61,068 bases of DNA from an uncultured SAR116 cluster alpha proteobacterium. Its GTDB lineage: Bacteria; Pseudomonadota; Alphaproteobacteria; Puniceispirillales; Marisalimonadaceae. This document shows positions 54,861 through 61,068 of the stretch, piece after piece (positions within the stretch are counted from its first letter, which is position 1; each line of letters begins with the position of its first letter). The translations under genes were made by a program, and so were the position numbers. The stretch lies in NCBI GenBank assembly GCA_902593735.1, contig CACJJL010000012.1:1-61068 (forward strand), in the 5' to 3' direction. The notes beneath the pieces were generated by a model. The model saw nothing but the letters and a program-made list of their open reading frames with translations. It had not been told where the DNA came from and searched no databases.

Positions 54861-55841
54861 TTATAAAGATAGAGGTGGGCAAAGCCCCTTTGATTTTAAG
54901 ATATCAAATGCCTTGAAAGTATATTCAACACCCTCTTTTACTGTTATTGATGGATAATTTCCTACATAAGTCCGTAATGGACTGTCATCCAAGTCTGGTG
55001 GAAATGGAAATGGTTTATCAACATATCTTACTTTAGCATTTGGTTTAAGTTGTTTTAATAAGGATACCCCATATTCTATAGTTTCACAGCTACCATTAAG
55101 ATTAAATACTTTTGCATCTGACATATCCTCACTTATTGCACTAATAAAGGCTGAAGCTGCTTCTCCAACATATAACCAACTATATTTCCCATTAAAAGGT
55201 ATTTCATATTCTTTATTTAAGACAGCTGCTTGTATCGCCAAAGTATTTTTGGAACTCATACCCTGATCTCTTGCCAGACCATAAACAATATTTGGCCTAA
55301 TACCAATTGAAGGCACATCCCAATCAGCCCAGTAAACATACGCGGTGTACTCGTTAGCTAACTTATAAGCGCCATACAAAGTTTCTTTCCATGGTCCTTT
55401 TGGTGGCATAGCTAGTGCGGCCACCGACGAAGCATAAACTGTTCTTTTTAATTTAATTTCTTTTGCAATTTGAAGAATATTTATTGTTCCCTCAACGTTT
55501 ACACGCGCACCTAAAGCAGGGTCGGCAGCACAGAATGGAACTTGTAGTCCTGCGAGATGAATAATTGCACTGGGTTTATATTTAATAATGATATTTTTTA
55601 ACATACTAAAATTTGTAATATCACATGCTTCCCATTTTATCTCAGCAGCCTCTTTTCCAAGTATAAGCTCTAAACGATCCTTTTTGGTAGATAAGTCTAT
55701 ACCCACGCAAGGTATACCAGATCTGTGAAGAATAGATAATATCCAACTGCCTATACAACCACCTGAACCAGTTACAATTACAGGTGAATTAAAATTATGC
55801 TCTTTTAAGAGAAATTTTTCTGTTAGAAACTCTAAATGCAT
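54861..55841 (-). CDS. NAD-dependent epimerase/dehydratase
   Basis: The 326-residue extended SDR has the NAD motif VIVTGSGGCIGSWILSIL (about 21-38), IHLAGLQVPFCAADP, the catalytic Ser region YASSVAALAMP and YGAYKLANEYTAYVYW with the catalytic Tyr and Lys (about 161-176). The C-terminal PFPFPPDLDDSPL is substrate-side. It likely acts on a nucleotide sugar or a related uronate. Several marine alphaproteobacteria place such genes in catabolic clusters, and the specific reaction is unknown. Confidence 0.85.
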   Translation of the reverse strand: MHLEFLTEKFLLKEHNFNSPVIVTGSGGCIGSWILSILHRSGIPCVGIDLSTKKDRLELILGKEAAEIKWEACDITNFSMLKNIIIKYKPSAIIHLAGLQVPFCAADPALGARVNVEGTINILQIAKEIKLKRTVYASSVAALAMPPKGPWKETLYGAYKLANEYTAYVYWADWDVPSIGIRPNIVYGLARDQGMSSKNTLAIQAAVLNKEYEIPFNGKYSWLYVGEAASAFISAISEDMSDAKVFNLNGSCETIEYGVSLLKQLKPNAKVRYVDKPFPFPPDLDDSPLRTYVGNYPSITVKEGVEYTFKAFDILKSKGLCPPLSL

Positions 55842-55901
55842 TTTGAATTACCAATTATGATTAATGTAAATTCAATATAGACTACAAGCAAAACTAAGAA
55901 A

Positions 55902-57038
55902 TTACAAAATCTCTTTAACAAATTTATTTATGTCTTTTGCTAATGTTTTTGGTTTTTCCATTGCAGCAAAATGTCCTCCAGAATTATGAGAAGACCAATC
56001 TTTGATGTTTTTATAAAACTGAGATGCTAAGCTGATTGGTGGGGAAAATAATTCTTTTGGAAACTCACTATAACCCATAGGAATTTTAATTGGCTCTTTT
56101 TTACTAATAGGCCAATCTGATCTGTGTCTAGCATAATATGGCCAGAATGAAGCGCCTATACATCCTGTTATCCAATATAAAGTTATATTAGCTAACAACT
56201 TATCTATACTAATTTTAGAAAATAAATCACCATCATGATCTGTCCAAGTATAAAATTTTTCACTTATATATGCACATAATGATACTGGTGATGCATTTAA
56301 TGCATGAGCAAGAGTAAATGGCTTAGTACCTTGTAGTTGTTGGTATCCAGTTTCGTATAAAATAAATTTTTTGAGCTTAATATAATACATTTCTTCTGCT
56401 TTGTTCTCAGGTGACTTATCCAACCCTCTTGGTAGGGGTAACATGTTTAAGTGTATACCTCTTATAGAATCTGGATCTTTATTAGACATAATTGATGCAA
56501 TAAAGGAACCTAAATCTCCACCTTGGATAAAATAATTTTTATAACCTAAACAATTCATAAGTTTCAAGAAATGTTCAGAGATTTCGATAAGATCCATTGG
56601 TTTTTGTTTTTTAGAAAATGAAAATCCAACATTTGGTAATGACGGAATTACAAGATCAAAAGGTTGACTTCCTGACAAATTATTTTCGTTTGGATTTATC
56701 AATAAAGGTATGAGATCAAAAAATTCAAATATTGAACCCGGCCAACCATGTATAAGCAACAAAGGTAATGCATTTTCCTCAGGCGATTTTAAATGTAAAT
56801 AATGAGTTTTTGATCCCTTATCAATAAAATAAAATTGATTAAAAGAGTTTAGTTCTCTTTCAGATTGTTCCCATGAAAATTTATTTTGCCAATAATCTAA
56901 AATATAAGAAAGTCTATTATAGCTAATACCTGCATCTTTGTTGAAATCCGTTGCCCAATCTATAATTCTACTATTAGAAATTTGTAATTTTAGGTTTTCT
57001 ATTACTAATGGATTTGTAACTGAAACAAATTTTTCCAT
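55902..57038 (-). CDS. Epoxide hydrolase, microsomal-type (EHN domain)
   Basis: The 378 residues comprise an N-terminal EHN region (about 10-115: WATDFNKDAGISYNRLSYILDYWQNKFSW) and an alpha/beta hydrolase domain. LLIHGWPGSIFEF (about 93-105) is the oxyanion loop, IQGGDLGSFIAS (about 164-175) carries the nucleophile Asp, and HNSGGHFAAMEKP (about 353-365) the catalytic His. It opens epoxides to diols. No signal peptide is present. The natural substrate is unknown. Confidence 0.9.
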   Translation of the reverse strand: MEKFVSVTNPLVIENLKLQISNSRIIDWATDFNKDAGISYNRLSYILDYWQNKFSWEQSERELNSFNQFYFIDKGSKTHYLHLKSPEENALPLLLIHGWPGSIFEFFDLIPLLINPNENNLSGSQPFDLVIPSLPNVGFSFSKKQKPMDLIEISEHFLKLMNCLGYKNYFIQGGDLGSFIASIMSNKDPDSIRGIHLNMLPLPRGLDKSPENKAEEMYYIKLKKFILYETGYQQLQGTKPFTLAHALNASPVSLCAYISEKFYTWTDHDGDLFSKISIDKLLANITLYWITGCIGASFWPYYARHRSDWPISKKEPIKIPMGYSEFPKELFSPPISLASQFYKNIKDWSSHNSGGHFAAMEKPKTLAKDINKFVKEIL

Positions 57039-57140
57039 AATTTATTGTTGCTCTTAGTCTATTTAAAGTATTTATATAATAGTCATTGTTTTTCGAAAAA
57101 AAAGAACCAAATATAATACATATTATCCAAAAGAAGAAAT

Positions 57141-57707
57141 ATGCAAAATTTATTTAAAAAAACACTTATCAATCTATTCCTAATTCTAAATATTTTCACT
57201 TACTTTATTTATTCTTCCAATGCAGATACTTTCGTTTATTCTGGTGGATGCTTTTGGTGCACTGAAGCAGATACGGAGAAGCTTGATGGTGTGTCTGACG
57301 TTATAAGTGGGTTTACCGCAGGTACAACAAAAGATCCTAAATATATACCCGGACAGTGGGGAGATCACCGTGAGGCTGCATTAGTATTATATGATCCCAA
57401 CAAAATTACACTTAAAGAACTCGTAACTCATGTATTTAAGACAATAGATTATGAAGACAATAATGGACAATTTTGTGACAGGGGAAGATCTTACACACCA
57501 GCAATTTATTATAAAAATGATGAAGAAAAAAAAATTATTTTATCTCTAGCTCCAAAATCATCAATTGTTCCAATTGAAAAAGAAAGCAGATTTTATCCAG
57601 TAAGAGAGGAACATCAAAATTATTATAAAAAGCAAACTTACAAGTATGAATATTACAGATTTATGTGCAGAAGAGATAGTCGTTTGGAACAATTAAATAA
57701 TAATTAA
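57141..57707 (+). CDS. msrA: Peptide methionine sulfoxide reductase MsrA, exported
   Basis: The 188 residues begin with a hydrophobic export segment (LINLFLILNIFTYFIYSSNA, about 9-28). The MsrA core has VYSGGCFWCTEAD (about 32-44, catalytic Cys), GFTAGTTKDPKYIPGQWGDHREA, CDRGRSYTPAIYY and a C-terminal YRFMCRRDSR with a likely recycling Cys. It reduces methionine-S-sulfoxide in proteins, here in the periplasm, so the electron donor must be extracytoplasmic. AGAAG precedes the ATG. Confidence 0.92.
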   Translation: MQNLFKKTLINLFLILNIFTYFIYSSNADTFVYSGGCFWCTEADTEKLDGVSDVISGFTAGTTKDPKYIPGQWGDHREAALVLYDPNKITLKELVTHVFKTIDYEDNNGQFCDRGRSYTPAIYYKNDEEKKIILSLAPKSSIVPIEKESRFYPVREEHQNYYKKQTYKYEYYRFMCRRDSRLEQLNNN

Positions 57708-58303
57708 ACTTTAGCTAAATTTCTATTCCCTCTTGGATCAACCCATCCAATTAAACCATCTTCTCTTTTATATATCATATTAAGTCCACTATGTTTTTTA
57801 TTCCTGAACATTAATGCTGATATGTTTCCAAGTTTCATTTTTTCGAGAGCATCAACTACAGTCAACTCTTCAATTTCTGTATTTAGTTCTGCAAAAATAA
57901 GCGGTTCGTCGTCATTATTTTGTTCTTTTTTTAAACTATTTGAAGAGGGCTCATTTATTATTTGGAACTGAGCATCTAACACATTTGATTTATGTGAATT
58001 TTCATTATGTTTATAATTTTTAATTTTTCTTTTATAACGCCTTAGTTGTTTCGATAGTTTCTCTAAAGTGGAATCAAATGCTAATTTTGCGGTTTCACCA
58101 CTTGATTGAGCTGTAAATTCCATTTTTTTTGTAATATGAAGTACTATTATGATATAAAAAATTTTATTTTTTTTTGAGAGACTTACTATTGAAGAAATAG
58201 CATTAGGAAAATATTTATTAACCACTTGAATAAGACTTGAATTGGAATATTTGGAAAAAGTTTCACCTAACTTAACTTGCTTTCCAAATATTTTGAAATT
58301 CAT
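57704..58303 (-). CDS. hpf: Ribosome hibernation promoting factor, long form
   Basis: The protein has 199 residues from the ATG at 58303, which has AGAGG nine bases upstream; a TTG seven codons earlier is less likely. The N-terminal ribosome-binding domain (about 1-95) contains KKMEFTAQSSGETAKLAFDSTLEKLSKQLRRYKRK. A linker leads to the C-terminal dimerisation domain (about 143-199: TVVDALEKMKLGNISALMFRNKKHSGLNMIYKREDGLIGWVDP). Long HPF dimerises 70S ribosomes in stationary phase. Its stop overlaps that of msrA by four bases. Confidence 0.92.
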   Translation of the reverse strand: MNFKIFGKQVKLGETFSKYSNSSLIQVVNKYFPNAISSIVSLSKKNKIFYIIIVLHITKKMEFTAQSSGETAKLAFDSTLEKLSKQLRRYKRKIKNYKHNENSHKSNVLDAQFQIINEPSSNSLKKEQNNDDEPLIFAELNTEIEELTVVDALEKMKLGNISALMFRNKKHSGLNMIYKREDGLIGWVDPRGNRNLAKV

Positions 58304-58418
58304 AAATATAACCTCTGACAACAACTACTATTAAAAAATTTATTTTGTACTATTGTCAATAATTTTATTTTCAACATATTAAATAATTAATATCTATAAT
58401 TAAATATGTGAATTTTAG

Positions 58419-58723
58419 ATGACTTGTATCTTAATCATAAAATCAGACACAACACTCGTAGATAAACAAGAGTTTGAGAATTGGTATGCTAACGAACATC
58501 TTTAGTAAAACAAAGAGAGCATTTATGGCTAAAAGTCAAAAAAGAGGTTGGATTAAAAATACAAATTTCCGTCTTGCCATATACGAATTTAAAAACTATG
58601 AGGATACTGAAAAAGCAATTAATTCAAAAAATTTAGAAATTCTTATATAAAAAATTTGATCACAAATGGGATAACAAAGTTAAAAGAATAAGTGAATTGA
58701 CTGAATTAATCCAAATAATTTGA
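58419..58723 (+). pseudogene. Frameshifted EthD-like dimeric alpha-beta barrel protein
   Basis: Three successive frames together read as one small protein. Frame one gives MTCILIIKSDTTLVDKQEFE and NWYANEHL to a stop at 58503. Frame two continues near 58506-58650 with RGWIKNTNFRLAIYEFKNYEDTEKA. Frame three gives KKFDHKWDNKVKRISELTEL and stops at 58721-58723. The EFENWYANEHL start and FDHKWDNKV end are typical of about 100-residue EthD/stress-responsive barrel proteins. At least two indels are needed, so the gene is decayed unless the assembly contains errors here. Confidence 0.65.
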
Positions 58724-58733
58724 AATATATTTA

Positions 58734-59126
58734 TTAAATTTGATTAGATATTTCAATTAAGTTTTTATCTGGGTCTCTTACATATATAGACATTATTGGA
58801 CCATTAGCACCTGTTTTTTTAACGGGTCCATCTTCAATTTTAATGTTAAATTTATTAAATATTTTTATCCAGTCATCAATATTAATTTTGCTTAAAAAGC
58901 AAATATCCATTGCACCTGGAATTGGATTAATAGCGTGAGGTTTAAAAGGTTTTGAAGCTTCATGTAAATTTATTTTTTGTTTACCAAATTTGAGAGATTT
59001 TCTTTTTACATTATCTGTCGATGATAAAAATTCCTGTAATTCCATTCCTAAAATATTTGAATAAAAATCTATAGATTTATTTATATCTGATACAGTTATC
59101 ACAACGTGGTCTATATTAAATGACAT
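58734..59126 (-). CDS. VOC family (glyoxalase-like) protein
   Basis: The 130 residues form two beta-alpha-beta-beta-beta modules: FNIDHVVITVSDINKSIDFYSNILGMEL opens the first, with a metal-ligand His at 6. LKFGKQKINLHEASKPF follows. GAMDICFLSKINIDDW and GPIMSIYVRDPDKNLIEISNQ form the second, with a Glu ligand near the end. Family members are lyases, isomerases, dioxygenases or resistance proteins; the reaction here is unknown. Confidence 0.85.
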   Translation of the reverse strand: MSFNIDHVVITVSDINKSIDFYSNILGMELQEFLSSTDNVKRKSLKFGKQKINLHEASKPFKPHAINPIPGAMDICFLSKINIDDWIKIFNKFNIKIEDGPVKKTGANGPIMSIYVRDPDKNLIEISNQI

Positions 59127-59210
59127 AATAAATTTCTTTATATTAGTTAAGAAGTTATGTATGTCTTACAATAATTATTTAAAAAAATTAACTAGAAAGT
59201 TAGATGAACT

Positions 59211-59615
59211 GTGATCTCAAAAATAAGTTTGATTTATGTGATTTTTTTTATTTTTTTGTTTTCCTTCAAATCTATGGCTGTTAATGTACATCTGCCATCA
59301 GCAGGATTTGATTGTTCTGATACAAATAATAAGTTTGAGTTTTTATTTGATAGATCAAAAGATATGGATAATCCCAAAGTTTATAGAAGAATAAAAGGTA
59401 AATTTGTATTGATTGGAAATTTGTTAGCAGAAAAACAAGGGGCTTATGTCATTTGGGAAGATAAATATTTCTTTACAACAACTGATTTTGCATGGACTTT
59501 CGATAAAGTAACTTCGAAATTGTCATCCATAGTTTTAAGTGTAGGATTGGGAACAGAAGACTTAAGTAAAATACCAAAACCAATGACATGCATGCAAAAG
59601 ATTTTTTATTACTAA
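59211..59615 (+). CDS. Exported protein of unknown function (134 aa)
   Basis: The protein starts at a GTG (59211) and begins with a signal peptide (LIYVIFFIFLFSFKSMAV, cleavage near residue 23). The mature part has two Cys (about 35 and 127) and a beta-rich pattern (VYRRIKGKFVLIGNLLAEKQ, WEDKYFFTTTDFAWTFD). It is probably periplasmic. I recognise no family. It stands alone between the VOC gene and tRNA-Arg. Confidence 0.6.
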   Translation: MISKISLIYVIFFIFLFSFKSMAVNVHLPSAGFDCSDTNNKFEFLFDRSKDMDNPKVYRRIKGKFVLIGNLLAEKQGAYVIWEDKYFFTTTDFAWTFDKVTSKLSSIVLSVGLGTEDLSKIPKPMTCMQKIFYY

Positions 59616-59674
59616 ATTTTTGCAACATTTGTTTTGACTTAATTATTTTTAAGTAATAAAAAATATTTATTCGT

Positions 59675-59751
59675 GGACGCGTAGCTCAGCTGGATAGAGC
59701 AACTGCCTTCTAAGCAGTAGGTCAGAGGTTCGAATCCTCTCGCGTTCACCA
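59675..59751 (+). tRNA. tRNA-Arg(UCU)
   Basis: A 77-nt cloverleaf. The acceptor GGACGCG pairs with CGCGTTC, followed by A and an encoded CCA. D arm TAGCTCAGCTGGATAGAGC, anticodon stem ACTGC/GCAGT with loop CTTCTAA (anticodon TCT), and T arm GAGGTTCGAATCCTC. No integrase lies within view on its 3' side. Confidence 0.95.
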
Positions 59752-59765
59752 TTATTTCTATATAA

Positions 59766-59870
59766 AAAGAGTTATTTGAATTAAGATTAATAAAAGTTGT
59801 TGGTCTAAGCTTAATAGGCGGCAAATTAGTTGCCCTTGTATTTAAAGAAGCTAGTAATACTAAAAGATAA
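59766..59870 (+). pseudogene. Possible gene remnant after tRNA-Arg
   Basis: A 34-codon open frame runs from just after a TAA (59763-59765) to a TAA at 59868-59870. It encodes LIKVVGLSLIGGKLVALVFK and then EASNTKR. No ATG, GTG or TTG occurs in frame, yet the sequence looks protein-like. It may be the surviving end of a lost small membrane gene. The remaining 59871-59950 shows nothing recognisable. Confidence 0.2.
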
Positions 59871-59950
59871 AATAGTAATAGATTTAATAAGTCTTCAAAT
59901 TAAAGTTCACATAATTATAAACAAAGAGTTAACATAATTTAAGTGGTTTT

Positions 59951-60880
59951 TTACTTATTCCAATCTCGATACCAGTTTTTAAATAAGTTATATTGATTTT
60001 CAGCGTATTTTTTTTGACTTTCACTCAAGTTGTCAGATGGATTAAAATGAAGTTCGTATTCATTTTCACCATTTAAGACCATTAAATATTTATAATAAAG
60101 TACTAGATCTGGTCCCTCATCAAAAGATGACAAAACTGCAAGCGCACTCTCAAGTTCTTTAGCTTTTTCTTTAGATAAAGAATCACCTTCTGCAGCTTTT
60201 TCACATAAATCAATTAAATGCAATACTTCTTTTGGGAATGCATTTCCTACTCCTGTTATTGCGCCGACTGCACCACAATTCACATAACCATGATAAACAG
60301 TTGTATCTACACCAATCATCAAAGATATGTTTTTATCTTTAGAAGTAATATGTTCTGCAGCATAACTAAGATCTTTAGCACCACCAAATTCTTTAAAACC
60401 AACTAAATTTGGGTATTCTTTTCTTAAATCAAAAAATAAATCTGCTCTTGTTGAAAACCCATAATAATGACTATTGTAAATTACAGCAGGAAGCTTAGGT
60501 GCTCCTCTCAAAATAGATGCAAAATGTTCTCTCTGAGCTGAAAGTGATGGCCCCCTAGATAAAACTCTTGGGATAACCATAAGACCTAAAGCACCAACTT
60601 CTTGAGCGTGCACAGCATGTCCGGTCGCCTTTTTAGAATTAATTGAACCAGTGCCTACAATTGTGGGAATGCCAGCTTTAACCAACCTAGAGACACCCTC
60701 TTGTCTTTCTTCATCAGTCAACAAAGGCCAATCTCCCATTGATCCACAATAAATCACTGCCGACATTCCATAATTCATCAGTTCATCAGCTTTTTTTACA
60801 AGTAAATCAAAATTTGGAGAAAGATCTTGGTTACATGGCGTCATAAGAGCTGGCATACAACCTTTGAAAATATTTTCCAT
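59951..60880 (-). CDS. DapA-family aldolase/deaminase (hydroxyproline-pathway-like)
   Basis: The 309 residues match the dihydrodipicolinate synthase/N-acetylneuraminate lyase superfamily. FKGCMPALMTPCNQDLSPNF opens the barrel, VIYCGSMGDWPLLTDEER (about 42-59) is the phosphate-like loop, VIYNSHYYGF (about 132-141) carries the catalytic Tyr and GFKEFGGAKDL (about 164-174) the Schiff-base Lys. The SSFDEGPDLVLYYKYLMVLNG segment resembles enzymes that deaminate pyrroline-4-hydroxy-2-carboxylate, a bacterial hydroxyproline pathway step. That specificity is from memory of family context. An SDR gene lies immediately upstream. Confidence 0.8.
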   Translation of the reverse strand: MENIFKGCMPALMTPCNQDLSPNFDLLVKKADELMNYGMSAVIYCGSMGDWPLLTDEERQEGVSRLVKAGIPTIVGTGSINSKKATGHAVHAQEVGALGLMVIPRVLSRGPSLSAQREHFASILRGAPKLPAVIYNSHYYGFSTRADLFFDLRKEYPNLVGFKEFGGAKDLSYAAEHITSKDKNISLMIGVDTTVYHGYVNCGAVGAITGVGNAFPKEVLHLIDLCEKAAEGDSLSKEKAKELESALAVLSSFDEGPDLVLYYKYLMVLNGENEYELHFNPSDNLSESQKKYAENQYNLFKNWYRDWNK

Positions 60881-60902
60881 ATTAACTTCCTTCTATTTTA
60901 AT

Positions 60903-61068
60903 TTACCCGTTGATTGAATAACCACCATCAACAGGAATCGCCGTGCCCGTGACATAATTAGATGCATCACTAGATAAAAACACCGCTATTCCGCCTAAAT
61001 CATCGGGATCTCCCCAACGCCCAGCAGGAGTTCTTTCTTCAACTCTTGACTGTAGTTCTGGAATATCA
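60903..61068 (-). CDS. SDR family oxidoreductase, C-terminal end (runs off the window)
   Basis: The minus strand is open from the window end to a TAA at 60903-60905, giving 54 codons. ERTPAGRWGDPDDLGGIAVF, then LSSDASNYVTGT and the closing IPVDGGYSING, is the classical C-terminus of SDRs of the gluconate-5-dehydrogenase/KduD group. The catalytic region lies outside the window. It is encoded 22 bases before the DapA-family gene and is likely cotranscribed with it. Confidence 0.85.
   Translation of the reverse strand, partial: DIPELQSRVEERTPAGRWGDPDDLGGIAVFLSSDASNYVTGTAIPVDGGYSING

Noticed and set aside
1-61068. CRISPR arrays, insertion sequences, rRNA and riboswitches
   Set aside because: No regularly spaced direct repeats, transposase-like frames, rRNA segments or recognisable riboswitch cores were seen on either strand.

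Overview
The window is a gene-dense, AT-rich (about 30% G+C by eye) stretch of a bacterial chromosome. Gene content and order suggest a streamlined, probably marine alphaproteobacterium. The clues are a purB-purC-purS-purQ-purL-bolA-grxD run facing rpsD, a fused MnmC, a YcgN cysteine-cluster protein, a class II DAHP synthase, glutathione-based redox enzymes, and many dehydrogenases, hydratases and CoA-transferases of the kind marine alphaproteobacteria carry. This assignment is inference; no rRNA or other phylogenetic marker was tested.

Left edge (1-750): a tyrosine integrase, cut by the window start, lies just past the 3' end of a tRNA-Val(GAC) gene. This looks like the inner border of an integrated element extending leftwards. 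From 813 to 13.3 kb are a cyclophilin-like protein, a thioesterase/aminotransferase pair, an N-formylglutamate amidohydrolase-like gene, mnmC and ycgN. They are followed by a lipid-modification locus: FAD oxidoreductase, DUF1365 and a Cfa-type methyltransferase on +, facing an NTF2/SnoaL-like protein and an SDR on -. The same protein families form the operon commonly controlled by the singlet-oxygen-responsive RpoE/ChrR pair in other proteobacteria, but no rpoE or chrR is visible here.

13.4-23 kb: tRNA-Leu(UAA), panC, rhomboid protease, CinA-like protein, map, then the purine operon ending in bolA-grxD (Fe-S trafficking). 23-34 kb is a nearly continuous minus-strand housekeeping run: rpsD, a TrmJ-type methyltransferase, cysS, gltX, nadE, nicotinate phosphoribosyltransferase, DAHP synthase, glutathione reductase and a MaoC/HTD2-like dehydratase. 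34-48 kb is mixed catabolic and redox metabolism: a 3-hydroxyisobutyrate-dehydrogenase-like gene, flavodoxin-like and DsbA-like proteins, two SDRs, YghU, a GMC oxidoreductase, a family III CoA-transferase, photolyase, a membrane phosphoesterase, threonine dehydratase, a serine hydrolase and an aldo/keto reductase. 48-61 kb holds a YbbP/YbbA/TesA module, a 2-keto-4-pentenoate hydratase-like gene, a MATE transporter, an epimerase, an epoxide hydrolase, exported MsrA, HPF, a decayed EthD-like gene, a VOC protein, tRNA-Arg(UCU), a DapA-family enzyme and the C-terminal end of an SDR.

Several genes of 34-60 codons were found by reading the gaps: 6087-6269, 16747-16917, 40391-40513, 40612-40716, 52117-52290 and 53083-53235. 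The most striking genome-scale pattern is convergent gene ends: of 15 tail-to-tail junctions, 11 lie between a 4-base stop-codon overlap and a 1-base gap, leaving essentially no room for conventional terminators. I found no CRISPR array, rRNA, insertion sequence or riboswitch. No completely new multi-gene system can be claimed. The best candidates for follow-up are the rearranged lipid locus, the small membrane proteins and the convergent-stop architecture.
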